Assembly: GCA_023376005.1 (NCBI GenBank)
Contig: CM042157.1
Span: 91,557,445 to 91,621,444, forward strand
Origin: Doryteuthis pealeii
Taxonomy: Eukaryota; Mollusca; Cephalopoda; Myopsida; Loliginidae
Direction of reading: 5' to 3'
Length of the DNA: 64,000 nt
The translations under genes and the position numbers were made by a program. Under the pieces are notes generated by a model. It did not search any database, was not told the DNA's origin, and saw only the letters and a list, made by a program, of their open reading frames with translations. Each line of letters begins with the position of its first letter. Within the stretch, counting starts at the first letter, position 1. This document shows positions 32,715-44,030 of this stretch, piece by piece.

Positions 32715-32967
32715 TGGGGAGTCTCCATGGCGTAATGGCTAACTAGCTGGACTGTGACATTGTAGTAAGCAAGGTCAAACTCCAGCGGTGCTATTACATT
32801 CTCTTTCGGACTAATACCTCTGGGAAAGGTATGCATTCAACTATTCTCCCTCCAGCTATGGGTAAATAATATTGTGGCTTACTGACTGATTCCAACAAAT
32901 AGTCTAATTCTATAAATAAACTATAAGTCACAAGGAAATGGCTACTGATTTAGAATCCTTAGGTGGA
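32715..32967 (+). mobile_element. SINE S2 with foreign module
   Basis: Head GGGGAGTCTCCATGGCGTAA-TGGCTAACTAGC and body to CCAGCTATGGGTAAATA, then the 106-base module of 30732 instead of the usual tail. Confidence 0.78.
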
Positions 32968-33024
32968 GTGGGGGGGGGAGACACCTCGTGTTGTGATTGT
33001 TATTGAACTAAACTGGCATTAGTT

Positions 33025-33255
33025 AGTAAGGGAGTCCCTGTGGTGTAATGGTTAAGGATCTGGTCTGTGACATTGTAGTAAGCAAGGTCAAACTCTAGTT
33101 GTGCTATTACATTCTCTTTCGGACTAATACCCTTGGGAAAGGTATGAATCCCATCAATAACCCCAGCTGTTGGTTAAATAGTACCACTACTATTATTCTA
33201 CAAGGATGGCTTTGGCATTAAATAACCCATGAAGGTAGATGTGCCATTAAACAAA
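33025..33255 (+). mobile_element. SINE S2, complete
   Basis: GGGAGTCCCTGTGGTGTAAT-GGTTAAGGATCTGG, CAAGGTCAAACTCTAG, CTTTCGGACTAATACCC, GGCATTAAATAACCCATGAA tail. The best-preserved S2 in the window. Confidence 0.88.
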
Positions 33256-33269
33256 CCAAAGCATTAATA

Positions 33270-33640
33270 ACATGGGCCTTTCGGGGCCTGTGTCGATTAA
33301 TGAAATCAACAGCATCGATCTCAGGGGGCTATCCCCCCAGGCAACACCTGCCCCCTCGATTTAAAGGGCAAGGCTGGGTTTATTGTCCAGTGCCTGAGGC
33401 ACCCCCCTTGAGGGGTGAATGCCGACGGGATTGACACATTTTTTTTTTTTTTTTTAGTCTACCACCCATGAGCTTCGGCTTGTGGGTGGGCCCACATAAA
33501 AATGACCTTGTGTCACACCCTCATAAGTGGGGTAAGAGGCAAATACCTTAAACAAAACAAAAACCAAAATGTTCTAGAAGGATGTCTTTGGAATTAAATA
33601 ACCCATGAAGATTGATATGCCATTAAACAAAGAAACCAAA
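33270..33640 (+). mobile_element. SINE S3 plus a further S2 tail
   Basis: S3 spans to about 33547 with GATCTCAGGGGGCTATCCCC, TGGGTTTATTGTCCAGTGCC, GAGCTTCGGCTTGTGGGTGG. A tail AATTAAATAACCCATGAAGA follows at 33592. Confidence 0.8.
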
Positions 33641-33719
33641 CCAAATCATCAAACTCCCAGGGAATAGTAAAAAATGTAAACTTAAGAAACTATGTAAAAA
33701 AAATATAAATAAAAGCGTT

Positions 33720-34460
33720 CAATGTAGGCTTAAGATAACCCCAGGCGGGTTGACATGCTGTTAAAATCAATCAATCAATCTGGGATTGAATTGGTTGTTT
33801 TATTAAATAGAAAAGTGTTTAAAAACAGAGGAATTAATTGTAAATCCCTTCACCCCCCCCCCGTTTTTTTTATTTCCTCCCTTGCATTCCAGAATTCTAA
33901 CATTTCATCTAAAAGATGTAAGGTGGTCATTAAATGTGACTGTGTGGGGGGTCACGAGGAAGGGGATATTTTTGTTTGTTTTCCTTTCTGGGTCATCACA
34001 TGATGTTGGCACTAAGCGTACATACTTGACTACCGGGCCATTATGACTAATTAATTTCAGTAAGTTTTTAGTCACACATTGGAAAAGTAAATTATACCAA
34101 GGCGACCCTTATATGGATCACCATGAATTTTACCGTTCTCAAAGAGTGGGTTTGCTCAATTTACGGATTTTTCATAAGTCCGTTAGTTGTTAAAAAAATA
34201 TTTTAAAATGTTAATAAAAAATGGAAAATTATCTTTTTACTGTTTTTTTTTTTTTTTTTAATGTTTAATATAAATATATAATTCCAAGTTTATCTGTTAA
34301 AAAAAGAAAAAAAAACCCCAGATTTTTAGAAGAATTTCCTGTGATCCCCTTGTCAGCAGGTGTGTGAATTTGAGCATCCCTATCAAAGAGTTTCTCTCCT
34401 ATTCGATTCTCAAATCAAGGACTTGGTTTGAGAATCACATAGGCGAGAAACTGACAGTAA
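33720..34460. other. Unassigned DNA
   Basis: Starts with a tail-like TAACCCCAGGCGGGTTGACA at 33737. An 82-codon forward frame at 33755 has no recognisable domain. Confidence 0.35.
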
Positions 34461-34538
34461 CTAAGTGCTGTTGACTTCATGTCTATGCTACCCTAACTTA
34501 GATGGACATGCTCTATATATGATATTGAGCACTATTTA

Positions 34539-34836
34539 TCTATACATATATAAAGGGCAGTTATTGTGTATGTATGTCTGGATGAAACTACGAAAAAAAA
34601 CCATTAATGACAAAGTAAATATATATATACACATTGAATATCAGTGATTCCTGTTTTTTGTACAAAAATTATGAAATTTGGTCTATATTCGAAGATAAAT
34701 AAGGATTAAAATATACATAGAAATAGCATTGAAAATCTACTTAAAAATGTCCAGCATTTGTAAATCCCAAAAGTAAACAAATCAATACACCATTTTCCCC
34801 CCTCCTCTACCCAGTGGACGCTGGGTAGCCACCTAG
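34539..34836 (+). mobile_element. Helitron, third family HelC
   Basis: 5' TCTATACATATATAAAGGGC between A and TC; 3' hairpin ACCCAG-TGGACG-CTGGGT, AGCCAC and CTAG followed by T. 298 bases, no coding. A longer, internally repeated relative ends at 51253. Confidence 0.82.
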
Positions 34837-34879
34837 TTTATAAATATAGCAAACTGTATTATATATATATATATATAAG

Positions 34880-35002
34880 TTGTTGGGGTGGCTTAGTCGG
34901 TATCTGCCCGACAGTGATGGAGTCTGTCCCCTTTTCACTAGCACTAGACCAAGGAGACTGTTTTGGCATCTGAGGTGGAGCACCACAGCCACTATCAGCT
35001 TT
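34880..35002 (-). mobile_element. S1 body fragment
   Basis: Reverse strand keeps GCTGATAGTGGCTGTGGTGC, CTCCTTGGTCTAGTGCTAGT and the end block; the head is missing. Confidence 0.7.
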
Positions 35003-35004
35003 TT

Positions 35005-35187
35005 ATTACAAAATAAATTTAACATTAAATTTGCATTATAAAATTCATTCATTGATAAATCAACACTGAAAATTTCATTAAAATCGGATAATTCCCTGTT
35101 TTTTTGGTAAATTTTTTTCTCAATTGGGTGGGGTGGGGGAATTTATTTTGTAAAATAGGGATTTTATGGTAACTTTGGCAGTGCCTA
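35005..35187. mobile_element. M3 MITE, right half
   Basis: CATTCATTGATAAATCAACA, CGGATAATTCCCTG, ACTTTGGCAGTGCCTA end. Confidence 0.75.
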
Positions 35188-35279
35188 ATATATACTGTTA
35201 TCATATTTCAACATTTTTATGGTATATCAACACTTTTTGGGTCATTTAATGCTGAATCAAGTCATTTTGATAAACAAAG

Positions 35280-35335
35280 GACCCTTGTTGCTTACAGTAC
35301 CTTGTGATTCCTAGCGGAACACTCTACCGACTGAG

Positions 35336-35372
<37 letters not shown>
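35280..35372 (-). mobile_element. S1 head fragment and (TA)n
   Basis: Reverse strand TTAGCTCAGTCGGTAGAG and GGAATCACAAGGTAC; then a (TA)n tract. Confidence 0.7.
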
Positions 35373-35375
<3 letters not shown>

Positions 35376-36060
35376 CAGAAGTGCTTCAACCAGTGGAAAA
35401 CTCACGGTGTTGAATGTGTCAGTAGGGATCAACCAAGTCTGCACAACTATTTACCCATAGCTAGGGGGAGGGGGACTAGAAGAGAAAGATTTTTAGCTTT
35501 ACCGGAGAGCATTTATTATGAAGTTAATTGTAAATGACCTCAGTTTGAGCTTACCAACTCCTTTTTTTTCCTATGTGGATAATTGTTACGCCACAGTAAC
35601 TCACCCCCCCCTTTTTTTCCCCCTTGAATAGAGAGGGGGTAATTATTTCAAAATTTTGTCTGTAGTGTTCAAAACTGCACTGCTCAAGGTCTTATCATAA
35701 TGGATTTCTATGTAATTCTTTACAACCAAAATAACAAATTAAAAAAATGCATAAGGAAAAAAAAAAAAGAAAAAACCTCACCATAAATGATCTATATATG
35801 TAAAAGCCATTTGTAATATTATATATATATATATACTTAGGATAATCCAAATGACTGTAAATAAGAGATGATTCAATTGGGCATCATTGAAATCTCACTG
35901 TACAACCATACTGTATACTTTTAAAAACCCATTAAAACATGTCTGATGAGGCTAGACTCATTTTTTGAGATTCTGGTCGAAATAAAAATTTAACAGGATG
36001 ATGTTTGGTTAAGTTTTTCTTTCTTTGAAAGTTATATATATATATATATATATATATAAA
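35373..36060. other. Unassigned, with one hammerhead-like core
   Basis: CTGATGA at 35943 is followed by an extended stem (GACTCA...TGAGATTC) and GGTCGAAAT near 35980; helix III is not convincing. (TA)n tracts at 35820 and 36034. Confidence 0.4.
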
Positions 36061-36138
36061 CACAAGGTGTCAAAAAAGTATCATGATTTTTTTTGTGTGT
36101 CAAGAAGTACAAAAAATCCTGATACTTTTTGACACATG
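36061..36138. mobile_element. Small foldback element
   Basis: AGGTGTCAAAAAAGTATCAT and ATGATACTTTT-like CTGATACTTTTTGACACA arms pair over about 30 bases around a 15-base loop, between (TA)n tracts. Confidence 0.6.
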
Positions 36139-36139
36139 T

Positions 36140-36173
<34 letters not shown>

Positions 36174-36178
36174 ATATC

Positions 36179-36340
36179 ATCATCATGCCGTGCTGGCAGC
36201 ATGGATATTCATGACAATCTCTTGTCAACCATCCCTAAATGTCATTGCCCCTGGGAGGTCCTCTGCGCAGTATCCAGAATCCACACAGAGCTGATTAATG
36301 TAGGTCCTTGTTGGGCAGCCCCCACTGGCAACCATATTAT
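36179..36340 (-). pseudogene. LINE 3' coding fragment
   Basis: Reverse strand matches the 45981 relic: LINQLCVD-type region, ...DNLL, and a DIHAASTA end. (TA)n on both sides. Confidence 0.65.
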
Positions 36341-36342
36341 AT

Positions 36343-36350
36343 TATAATAT

Positions 36351-36399
<49 letters not shown>

Positions 36400-36570
36400 G
36401 TAAATATAGCTCAATATCGTGAATAGAGCATTTATATCTAAGTTAAGGTAGCTTGGACATGGAGTCAAGGTGTACATTGAACACCAAAACAATGCTAGAG
36501 AGAAAAATACATTGAGCACTTTTTGGATTAACTACTAATGCTACTATAGTGAAAACGTAGCAGTATTCGA

Positions 36571-36609
<39 letters not shown>
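36343..36609. repeat. Two (TA)n tracts with unassigned spacer
   Basis: TA tracts at 36343-36398 and 36574-36609. The spacer has no recognised element. Confidence 0.9.
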
Positions 36610-36613
<4 letters not shown>

Positions 36614-36627
36614 GAAAAAAAAAATGG

Positions 36628-37016
36628 CTTCCAAAGAAGTTTTTATACGGGCAACTACCAAATGCTAAGCGTTCCATTGGACGTCCTCTCTTACGCTACA
36701 AGGACAAATTGAAGGACAATTTGAAACGCCTCGATATTGACCTGAGTGCTTGGGAAGATCTAGCATCGGATCGGAAGGAATGGTGTAAGACCTGTTTCGC
36801 TAAACTAAAGAGCTTTGAAGAAAATAGACTGAAGCATAGAGATCGGCTTTGCATAACTTTAAAAGAAAAACATTTAACTCCTGCCTTGGATCATTTCGTT
36901 TGTCAGTGTGGCTTCATGGCTCGCAGCAGGGCTGGGCTGCTGTCACACTCGAGGAAACATAAAATGTCTTCTGGACAGCATGCACAACATGGGAGTAATC
37001 AAATCACTCACTGCTG
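36628..37016 (+). pseudogene. LINE reverse-transcriptase C-terminus with zinc finger
   Basis: The open frame reads LPKKFLYGQLPNAKRSIGRP, LLRYKDKLKDNLKRLDIDLS, AWEDLASDRKEW..., and ends with FVCQCGFMARSRAGLLSHSR-KHK before a stop at 37014. The PKK.LYG, GRP.LRYKD and C-x-C...H-x3-H blocks mark the C-terminal end of a metazoan non-LTR retroelement ORF. About 130 codons remain; the 5' side breaks at a (TA)n tract, as expected for 5' truncation. Confidence 0.85.
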
Positions 37017-37064
37017 ACCCTCATCTATCGTTCTCGGTAGGATAGTCCACCATACATATATATA

Positions 37065-37708
37065 CAGTGATGCTTATAGCTTTTTGATTTAGTGTGTCTA
37101 GGGACACACATCTTTGCTTTGAATGAGTCCCAAGGAAATTTGTTTCCTCAGATCATAAATAAAAACCCTAAAATTTATTAAGAAACTTTAGTTAGGACCC
37201 ATCAACTAAAGCTGTCTAACTCCTACTACCCTATCCTGTGTAATGTGTTTCTAAGAAAATATTGAAATCCATTTACAGTTAGCTTGAAAAAGAAACACTG
37301 GAAGTCTTTTGTTATATTTTTACTTATATATATATATATGATGTGCTGATGTTGTACTGGTTATCATCCTAGATAATTGATACGGCAACCTAAGATCAAA
37401 TTCTAGACGAGGCTGTTTGCACATTTCGCATTAAAATAATTATGGAGGAGAGACTGAAACATAATAAATTCCAATCTCTAGATTGGTTAACTGATTGATT
37501 CTCCCTCCAGCTATGGGTAAATAGTAGCACAGATAGGGCTCTTTGAGCTTGGTATGACAACTTCCCGATTATGAATAGAAATGAAATCTGGTGAACCCCC
37601 GATTATGAATAGAAATGAAATCTGGTGAATGCATGGATATGATTTTCCTGCGTCCTTTTAGATTTTTGTGCGTCAGGGATGCAGGACGTGTACCTATCAG
37701 CATCTCTG
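37065..37708. mobile_element. MITE M1 interrupted internally
   Basis: Ends CAGTGATGCTTATAGC and CTATCAGCATCTCTG. An unrelated SINE-like segment (37340-37620, with GGTTATCATCCTAGATAATT and CCAGCTATGGGTAAATAGTA) splits it. Confidence 0.72.
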
Positions 37709-38049
37709 TATATATGAGAGATTTATTTTAAACTTTTAAAATCCCGAGTAGCGTCAGGTAGCTCTGCTAGTCTCTTATAAAAAGCTTGTGCTTAAAAGAA
37801 AAAAACCAAAAAAAAAAAAAACCTACACATTTTTAAACTGTCATGGCAGACTATCCAGCTATTTCAAGAAACTTTTATGTGAAACTTAATTTCTCTTCCA
37901 TCTGTTTGCTATAGATTATGCTGTAACGATCCCTCACAAAATCTAGCTGCATGGACCCTTAATTACTTTAAGAACCCTATTTAATTAATTTGCGTTCCAC
38001 ATACGTTTTGACTCCATTTAACACTATATGAATTACATATGCAAATAAA

Positions 38050-38250
38050 GTTTATTGGGAAGTCGCCATAGCGTAGTAACTTACATGGTCGACTGCAACA
38101 TCCTAGAGAATTTAAACTCCAGTTGTACTGTTATGATCACTTTTAGACTAATATACTTGGGAAAGGTATGAATCTTCTGAGCCCCCCCCCCAGTTATGGG
38201 TTAAATAGTATCACTACTGTTCTTCTACAAGGGTGGCTATGGCATTGAAT
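38050..38250 (+). mobile_element. SINE S2
   Basis: GGGAAGTCGCCATAGCGTAG head, ATTTAAACTCCAGTTGTACT, GGGAAAGGTATGAATC, GTTATGGGTTAAATAG; the tail is cut at GGCATTGAATG. Confidence 0.75.
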
Positions 38251-38254
38251 GTCT

Positions 38255-38364
38255 CATCATGGTGTAATTGTTAGCAAGCTTGACTCCCAGGTCCATTACT
38301 ACTGAACAGCAAATTTGATCCTTGTTGGATGCCTCATATTTGTGACCTTGTATCACATCCTCTA

Positions 38365-38366
<2 letters not shown>
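38255..38366 (+). mobile_element. tRNA-like unit S4
   Basis: ATGGTGTAATTGTTAGCAAG, AATTTGATCCTTGTTGGATG, TTGTATCACATCC; same body as the trimer at 61.7 kb. Confidence 0.72.
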
Positions 38367-38370
<4 letters not shown>

Positions 38371-38404
<34 letters not shown>

Positions 38405-38697
38405 GTGAAGAAAATGTTTTCAAAAATATAACAGACACAGGATGTTACGATCAAAGGAAAAAATTTTATGTCTATACTTAAGCATTTCGGTTTATGATAA
38501 ACCATCAGCAGGACAATACAAAAGAAATTTTGTAAGGGAGAAAAAATTTATTTTGCATTGTCCTGATGATGGTTTATCATAAACCGAAATACTTAAGTAT
38601 AGACATATAAAAGTTTTCCTTTGATCATAACATCTTGTGTCTGTTATATTTTTGAAAACACCATTTTCTCACATATTGTCAGATTAATTTCTCATCG

Positions 38698-38740
<43 letters not shown>
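38371..38740. mobile_element. Palindromic P element with hammerheads
   Basis: (TG)n then arms 38405-38516 and about 38559-38665, inverted copies sharing AAACCGAAATNCTTAAGTAT-AGACAT and TAACAGACACAGGATG. The right side has ACATATTGTCAGATTAATTT and ends in (TA)n. Confidence 0.78.
38559..38605 (+). ncRNA. Hammerhead ribozyme, near-consensus
   Basis: TGTC-CTGATGA-T-GGTTTA-TCA-TAAACC-GAAA-TACTTAAGTA-T-A-GACA. All three helices pair; H17 is A. The mirror copy on the reverse strand (38469-38515) has a 3-base deletion in the core (CTGATGG), so only one arm looks competent. Confidence 0.8.
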
Positions 38741-38744
<4 letters not shown>

Positions 38745-38984
38745 GAAAACACAAGGTCTTTGGAGGACGATTTTATTATAGTTAAAAGTATTAGCCAATA
38801 TCCAAACGTTTTAGTTTGTATATAAAACCATCATCAAGGCATTGGTGATATGCGATATAACTTATGAATAATATTCAATAAACTATGTAAAGAAAAAACC
38901 CCAAAAAAACATAGCATTCTATAGCCATTACTAGCATTCTATTTTGTTTAAAATTATTTAAAACATATAGTAAAAAAATAATCG

Positions 38985-39225
38985 TTGGTGTAGCCTAAAG
39001 GTGGTATCAGCCAGACAGCGAGGGAGTCTATCCCTTTTCACTTGCACTAGACCAAGGAGATTGTTTTTTTGCATCTGAGGTGGAGTGCCACACCTACCAT
39101 CAGCTCCTCACTTTGCTGCGCAGATCCCTGTGCTACTCATACGCTGAGTTGGCGAGGGTCAGTATAGAACCAAGAACCTTGTGATTCCTAGGCGAGTGCT
39201 CTACCGACTGAGCTAAAGGCATGTT
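38985..39225 (-). mobile_element. SINE S1, complete
   Basis: Reverse strand head TTTAGCTCAGTCGGTAGAGC, GGTTCTTGGTTCTATACTGA, body to GGCTGATACCACC. Confidence 0.88.
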
Positions 39226-39711
39226 AGGTGAATTTGAGCTGGGATTAGAGTGTGATATCTGTTCATCACTTTCCGTTACCTTTGAGTGCAAAATTAAAAT
39301 CACCCCACAGATAGGTAAAATTCTGATTTCATAGGATAGCACCTCCCAATTGCACCAAAAAATAAGCGTCGGATTAATTTGATCTCTACATGACACTAGT
39401 CACAAAGACCAGACAAATTTAGTCCCTGCCCACACCTATCGACCATATATAAAATTCCACTTCTAAGGGAAAGTAGTTTAATCTAAACATTTTAGGTGAA
39501 TATTAAACAAACTGAAACTATTTTTTTTTCTTTTTCATAGTCAGGTCAAGAAAGTATTACTTTTTTTTATGCACATGTTAAGAAAGAAAGTATTTTAATA
39601 CTTAATTTTACCACTTAATAAAACCAATTAATAATTCTTGTAAATATTACAAGATATTTTACTTTTTATGAATTTAAATTCTTTTATTTGTTGACCTTGA
39701 TTTTACAATAT

Positions 39712-40145
39712 GAACATGAAGAATTTCTTCTTTATTGAAATATTTTATTAAATAGGATTTTATTTTATTGGAGGTGTTTTAGTGTAAATATCATAGGGAA
39801 TTGTAACTTGGGTATCAGAGTTAAGAGAAATAATAGGAAGAAACACAATGAGTATTAAAGATAGGGAAAAAGGTTTACTAAGCAAAGAACATGAAGAATT
39901 TCTTCTTTATTGAAATATTTTAATAAATAGCATTTTATTTTATTGGGGGTGTTTGTAGTGTAACTCTCATAGGGAATTGGAACTTGGGTATCGGAGTTAA
40001 CAGAGAAATAATAGGAAGAAATGAGTATTAAGGATAGGGAAAAAGGTTTACTAAGCAAAGAACATGAAGGATTTCTTCTTTATTGAAATGTTTTAATAAA
40101 TAGCATTTTATTTTATTGGAGGGGTTTGTGGTTTAACAGTTATAA
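39712..40145. repeat. Tandem repeat, 175-base unit
   Basis: Units start at 39712, 39887 and 40060 (partial) with GAACATGAAGAATTTCTTCT. Units are about 90 percent alike. Confidence 0.9.
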
Positions 40146-40149
40146 TCAT

Positions 40150-40540
40150 AGTCCTAGAATACCAGGATAGTCTATATAGTAGCCCTCAAATAATGGGGTA
40201 GACTGCATACAAAAATATGGTAATCCTAAAATACTGGGATAGACCACATACAAAATATGGTAGCCTAAAATACTGGGATAGACCACATACAAAATATGGG
40301 ATAGACCACATACAAATAAAATAATGGATAGACCACATACAAAAATATGGTAGCCCTAAAATACTGGGATAGATCACATACAAAAATATGGTAGCCCTAA
40401 AATACTGGGATAGACCACATACAAAAATATGGTAGCCCTAAAATACTGGGATAGACCACATACAAAATATGGTAGCCCTAAAATACTGGGATAGACCACA
40501 TACAAAAATATGGTAGCCTTCAAATAATGGAGTAGACTAC
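40150..40540. repeat. Minisatellite, 40-base unit
   Basis: About eight units of TGGTAGCCCTAAAATACTGG-GATAGACCACATACAAAAATA, with length variants. Confidence 0.92.
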
Positions 40541-40879
40541 GTACTTACTATAATGGTACATTTGTTACATAAATATGACAGAGCCAAAACAATGAATCTT
40601 GATTTTTGTTATTTTTATTCATTTATTTATTTATTTTTTTTCAACTTTGATAAGTGTTTATTACTTATATTTTCTTATCTCTCGTGTCTCTTGGGGATGA
40701 CGGGATTTTGGCTGGAGTCATTTTTCATCAACTGATTAAGTTTCTCTTGCCATGCCCTCCCTTGGTGCCGACAAACGACAAACGTGAGTTGACTTCAAAT
40801 ATCAGGATCTACTTACTAATTGACTTGCTCAGACTGTATCTGTTCACAAATATCATCATCATCGTCATGAGGTTATGCT

Positions 40880-42075
40880 GACAGCACAGATTTCCATGAC
40901 TGCCTCTCACCACCCATCCCTATCAGTCAATAACCTCTAGCAATTCTTCTGTACGGCATCCAGAATCCACACAGAGCTGATTGATGTAGGTTTTGTCCAC
41001 AGGAGAATGTCACTTATGAGTTCGTTCTTGCTTGTCCAGCATGTCTTGTTTGTCTTATTTGGAAGGTTTGTGTGATAGGAGGTACATGACCATACTTCTG
41101 CTTTTTTCTGAGGTGCTGCTTCCCAAGGTTTGTTCAAGACATCACACAGCATCCTCATTTTCCTATTTTTCATCATTACTCCTCATTTTTCAACATAGTC
41201 AAATACATTTCCATTTTTCTTGCCTACACACACACACACATACATATATATCTTATTATAATGGAGATTTGGTGTCTGTCTATTTGTAAACTACCTCACT
41301 TGTTTGATTTATGATAACCTCTGCTTCTCAAGTTAAACATTTCTACCAGGTCTTCAGGATGGCATCTAGTTTTTGTGCAAAGCTGGTTGATGTAGGTCTT
41401 TGTTGATCAACCTACACTGGTGTGTCCATGTATAGTTGTCCATAGGAGAATATCACTTACAAATTAATCCTTACTTCTCTTTCAGTGTCCAGCATGTCTT
41501 GTTTGTCTTATTTGGAGGGTTTGTGTGATAGGAGGTAAGTGGCTATACAGCCACTTACATCCTGTCACACAAACCATGCTTTTTTTGTGGAGGTGCTACT
41601 TCCAAGATTTGTTCAAGACAGTATGCAGCATCCTTGTCTAGTTCCCATCTAACTTTTTCTCTAAGCGTTTTGTAAGAGTCCAAATGGTGCAGCCATATAG
41701 CAGCACTGACACGGCTTTAGCTTAGAAGCATTCTCACTTTATCTTATCAGAGATAAGATTTCTGTATGATTGATCATCTGTTTATAGCAGTCCATGGACT
41801 AATTTGATGCAGCCATATAGCAGCACTGACACGGCTATAGCTTAGAAGAATGTACTGATGAACCTAATGTCACTTATGAGTTCGTCCTTGCTTGGATGAT
41901 TTTTGTGATAGGAGGTAAATGGCCATACTTCCGCTTTTTTCTGAGGTGCTGCTTCCCAAGATTTGTTCAAGACATCACACAGCATCCTTGTATAGTTCTC
42001 ATCTAGCTTTTTCTCTAAACGCTTTGTTAGAGTCCAAGTGGTGCAGCTCTACAGTAGCACTGGCAGCTACAGCTC
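40880..42075 (-). pseudogene. Scrambled LINE reverse-transcriptase fragments
   Basis: At least four reverse-strand pieces. One reads CWTSKNELISDILLWTKP (40980-41040); others read VLLYGC.IWTLTKRLEKK and LDGN.TRMLHTVLNKSW (41590-41740 and 41940-42060). All belong to the C-terminal half of one LINE type. CACTTATGAGTTCGTNCTTG and GTTTGTGTGATAGGAGGTA recur, so the array grew by local duplication. A HelA 5' end (41251-41302) sits inside. Confidence 0.75.
41251..41302 (+). mobile_element. HelA 5' terminal fragment
   Basis: A|TCTTATTATAATGGAGATTT-GGTGTCTGTC, as at 14421; the rest is missing. Confidence 0.65.
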
Positions 42076-42301
42076 CAAATTTACATTACATGTTTAAATC
42101 TATAAATCTTTTATACATTATTCGCTTCAGCTGCGGTTCAAACGTTGAACTATTACCCTGCCTAGACAGGTACATCAACTAGTGCAAATATAAATGTTGA
42201 TTATCTTGTGATACATTTAATAATCTCTGATTTTAGTCGCTGAAGCTGCAGTCCTAGTGTTGAACTTTTACCCTGCCTACTTAGACAACAGTATAACGTG
42301 G
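42076..42301. repeat. Local duplication, AACTTTTACCCTGCCTA
   Basis: GCTGCGGTTCAAACGTTGAA and GCTGCAGTCCTAGTGTTGAA blocks (42130, 42245) plus a third ACCCTGCCTAGACAAGTACT at 43017. Confidence 0.7.
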
Positions 42302-42723
42302 TGTAAAGTTATACATACTTTGCATACAAATAACTCCGACGAAGGTTAACAGACAAAACATTTAATATATACAGCACATGGATAACAGTAGATACAACGT
42401 ACATAGTAAAAGGGTACATATACAAAGAGTACACAAATAAAGATAAAGACACATTCATGAATGGTACATTCTAACATATAAAAGTACAGACATGAGACTA
42501 GGAATAGTCCATGCTGTGAAGACTTACAGTAATGTAAGGGGGGCGGAGCCCCAACGAGAGGGGTTAGATAAAATCTACCCCATGTGGCTCGTAGTTGCTG
42601 AAACAGGAAAAAGCGAGCAAAAGAGTTTGAACCCGGCGCTTAAATACTATGGTGCCCTAGCGGGCACCCCGCAAACTAAAAGGGGCAAACGACTCCACCA
42701 GGCGAACACAAACCAACGCTACA
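42302..42723 (-). mobile_element. Solo LTR, family L1 copy 2
   Basis: Reverse strand TGTAGCG...TTTACA, with TATTTAAGCGCCGGG, GGGGCTCCGCCCCCC and GGTGCCCGCTAGGGCACC hairpin. Homologous along its length with 4691-5077. No leader follows, so it is probably a solo LTR. Confidence 0.6.
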
Positions 42724-42737
42724 ACAGCATATACTTA

Positions 42738-42985
42738 CATGACCTTCAGGCCCTGTGTCCAGTAGCTTCGACCTCTTGACCGGTAAGATATATACCCCAG
42801 GGGGCCATACCCCCAATCAACACCTGCCCCCTCGTCTAAAAGGGGCAAGGCTGGGTTTATATCCCAGTGCTTGAGGCACCTCAAAAGAGGAATGCTGTAG
42901 ACATACATGCAATTTTTACATCAGCCACTGCATGAGCTTCAGTTTGTGTGTGGCTCCTCACAATAGCTGGACTTTATATTCATCT
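42738..42985 (+). mobile_element. SINE S3 copy, diverged
   Basis: CCAGGGGGCCATACCCCC, CACCTGCCCCCTCGT, GGCTGGGTTTATATCCCAGT, CATGAGCTTCAGTTTGTG; the 3' end is decayed. Confidence 0.75.
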
Positions 42986-43055
42986 GACATGATGAGAAAT
43001 CAGAAAATGAATTGGTACCCTGCCTAGACAAGTACTTCAACTAGTGCAAATATAA

Positions 43056-43514
43056 TTTATATATTAATATGCTTGTTCCTAAATCTTCCGCCTGTTATCA
43101 TCCTGCAACACCCTCTGGTTAAAAATGAGATTGTCCAAATTGTTCAAGATGCAATGCAAAAATGTATTATCTGGTGTCACTTAATCACAGATTTCTCATT
43201 TGTCCCATTCCATTTCACCCAATTTTAAAATGGAACATTCCAAATGGTCTTGCATTGCTTAAATGCCCAACGTAAAATTAAAATGAATTTAAAAAAAAAG
43301 AAGTTACATGTAAATATTTTAAATGCCTTGCCACAGATTTTTATCAGCAAATCAATGTAAATATTTACCCCCCCCCCTTTAAAAAGTGAGAGAGAGAGTT
43401 AAATCAAGATTATTATACTTTTTGCATATTGAACTATTTTGCAATAAATATTAAGTAAACATCAAATGTAATAATTAAATTATCATACTGTGGTATATCC
43501 ACAGGTTCTGCTAG
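43056..43514 (+). mobile_element. Helitron HelB, full length
   Basis: 5' TTTATATATTAATATGCTTG (TC mutated to TT) after A; 3' hairpin CTGTGG-TATAT-CCACAG, GTTCTG, CTAG, then T. 459 bases. Matches the complete reverse copy at 58260-58729. Confidence 0.85.
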
Positions 43515-43534
43515 TATAAATGAATATTCAGAAC

Positions 43535-43700
43535 CATTGGATCCCATCTATGAGTTGAATAGAAAAATGAGTGTTTAAAAAAAAATGATTTTAAATTTAA
43601 AAAAATTTTGAATACCCATCAAGAATGAATAAAACTAAACATCTTCAGCATAAAATAACCCAACAAGGGTTGACATACTGTAAAATCCAACTGACCAACC
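43535..43700 (+). mobile_element. S5 3' end
   Basis: GGATCCCATCTATGAGTTGA-ATAGAAA, ACCCATCAAGAATGAATAAA, GGGTTGACATACTGTAAAAT. Confidence 0.72.
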
Positions 43701-43717
43701 TTAAAAACATTGGTATT

Positions 43718-44030
43718 GTTTACGTGTTGTCTGGGGCTTCTGTGCATGTACAGTGGTTAAATTGTCTCTTTTTACTTACTGCTATGCTTTTCTATCTTCT
43801 AACCTTCTCAACTGGCTATGTTGAGATCTCATTGTTTCAGGTCATCTTGAGTCACCCAGGTCATATCAGGGTCACTGCACCTGTTAGTCAACAAAACTGG
43901 TGGTGAAACAATTTTTCTACACTTGACCTCAATGTACGCTTTGACCTTAAATAGATCAAACAGTTTTTCTTTATTTCTTCTTCTTATGGCATATTGTAAA
44001 GTGTCTCTTATTACTTACTGTGATAGTCCA
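43718..44030 (+). repeat. Dispersed repeat R8
   Basis: GTCTGGGGCTTCTGTGCATG, CAACTGGCTATGTTGAGATC, AGGGTCACTGCACCTGTTAG, GACCTTAAATAGATCAAACA. Copies at 51595-52230 and 50545-50665. Origin unknown. Confidence 0.75.

Noticed and set aside
40150..40540. CRISPR array or satellite gene
   Set aside because: The 40-base units are contiguous and degenerate; a minisatellite explains them.
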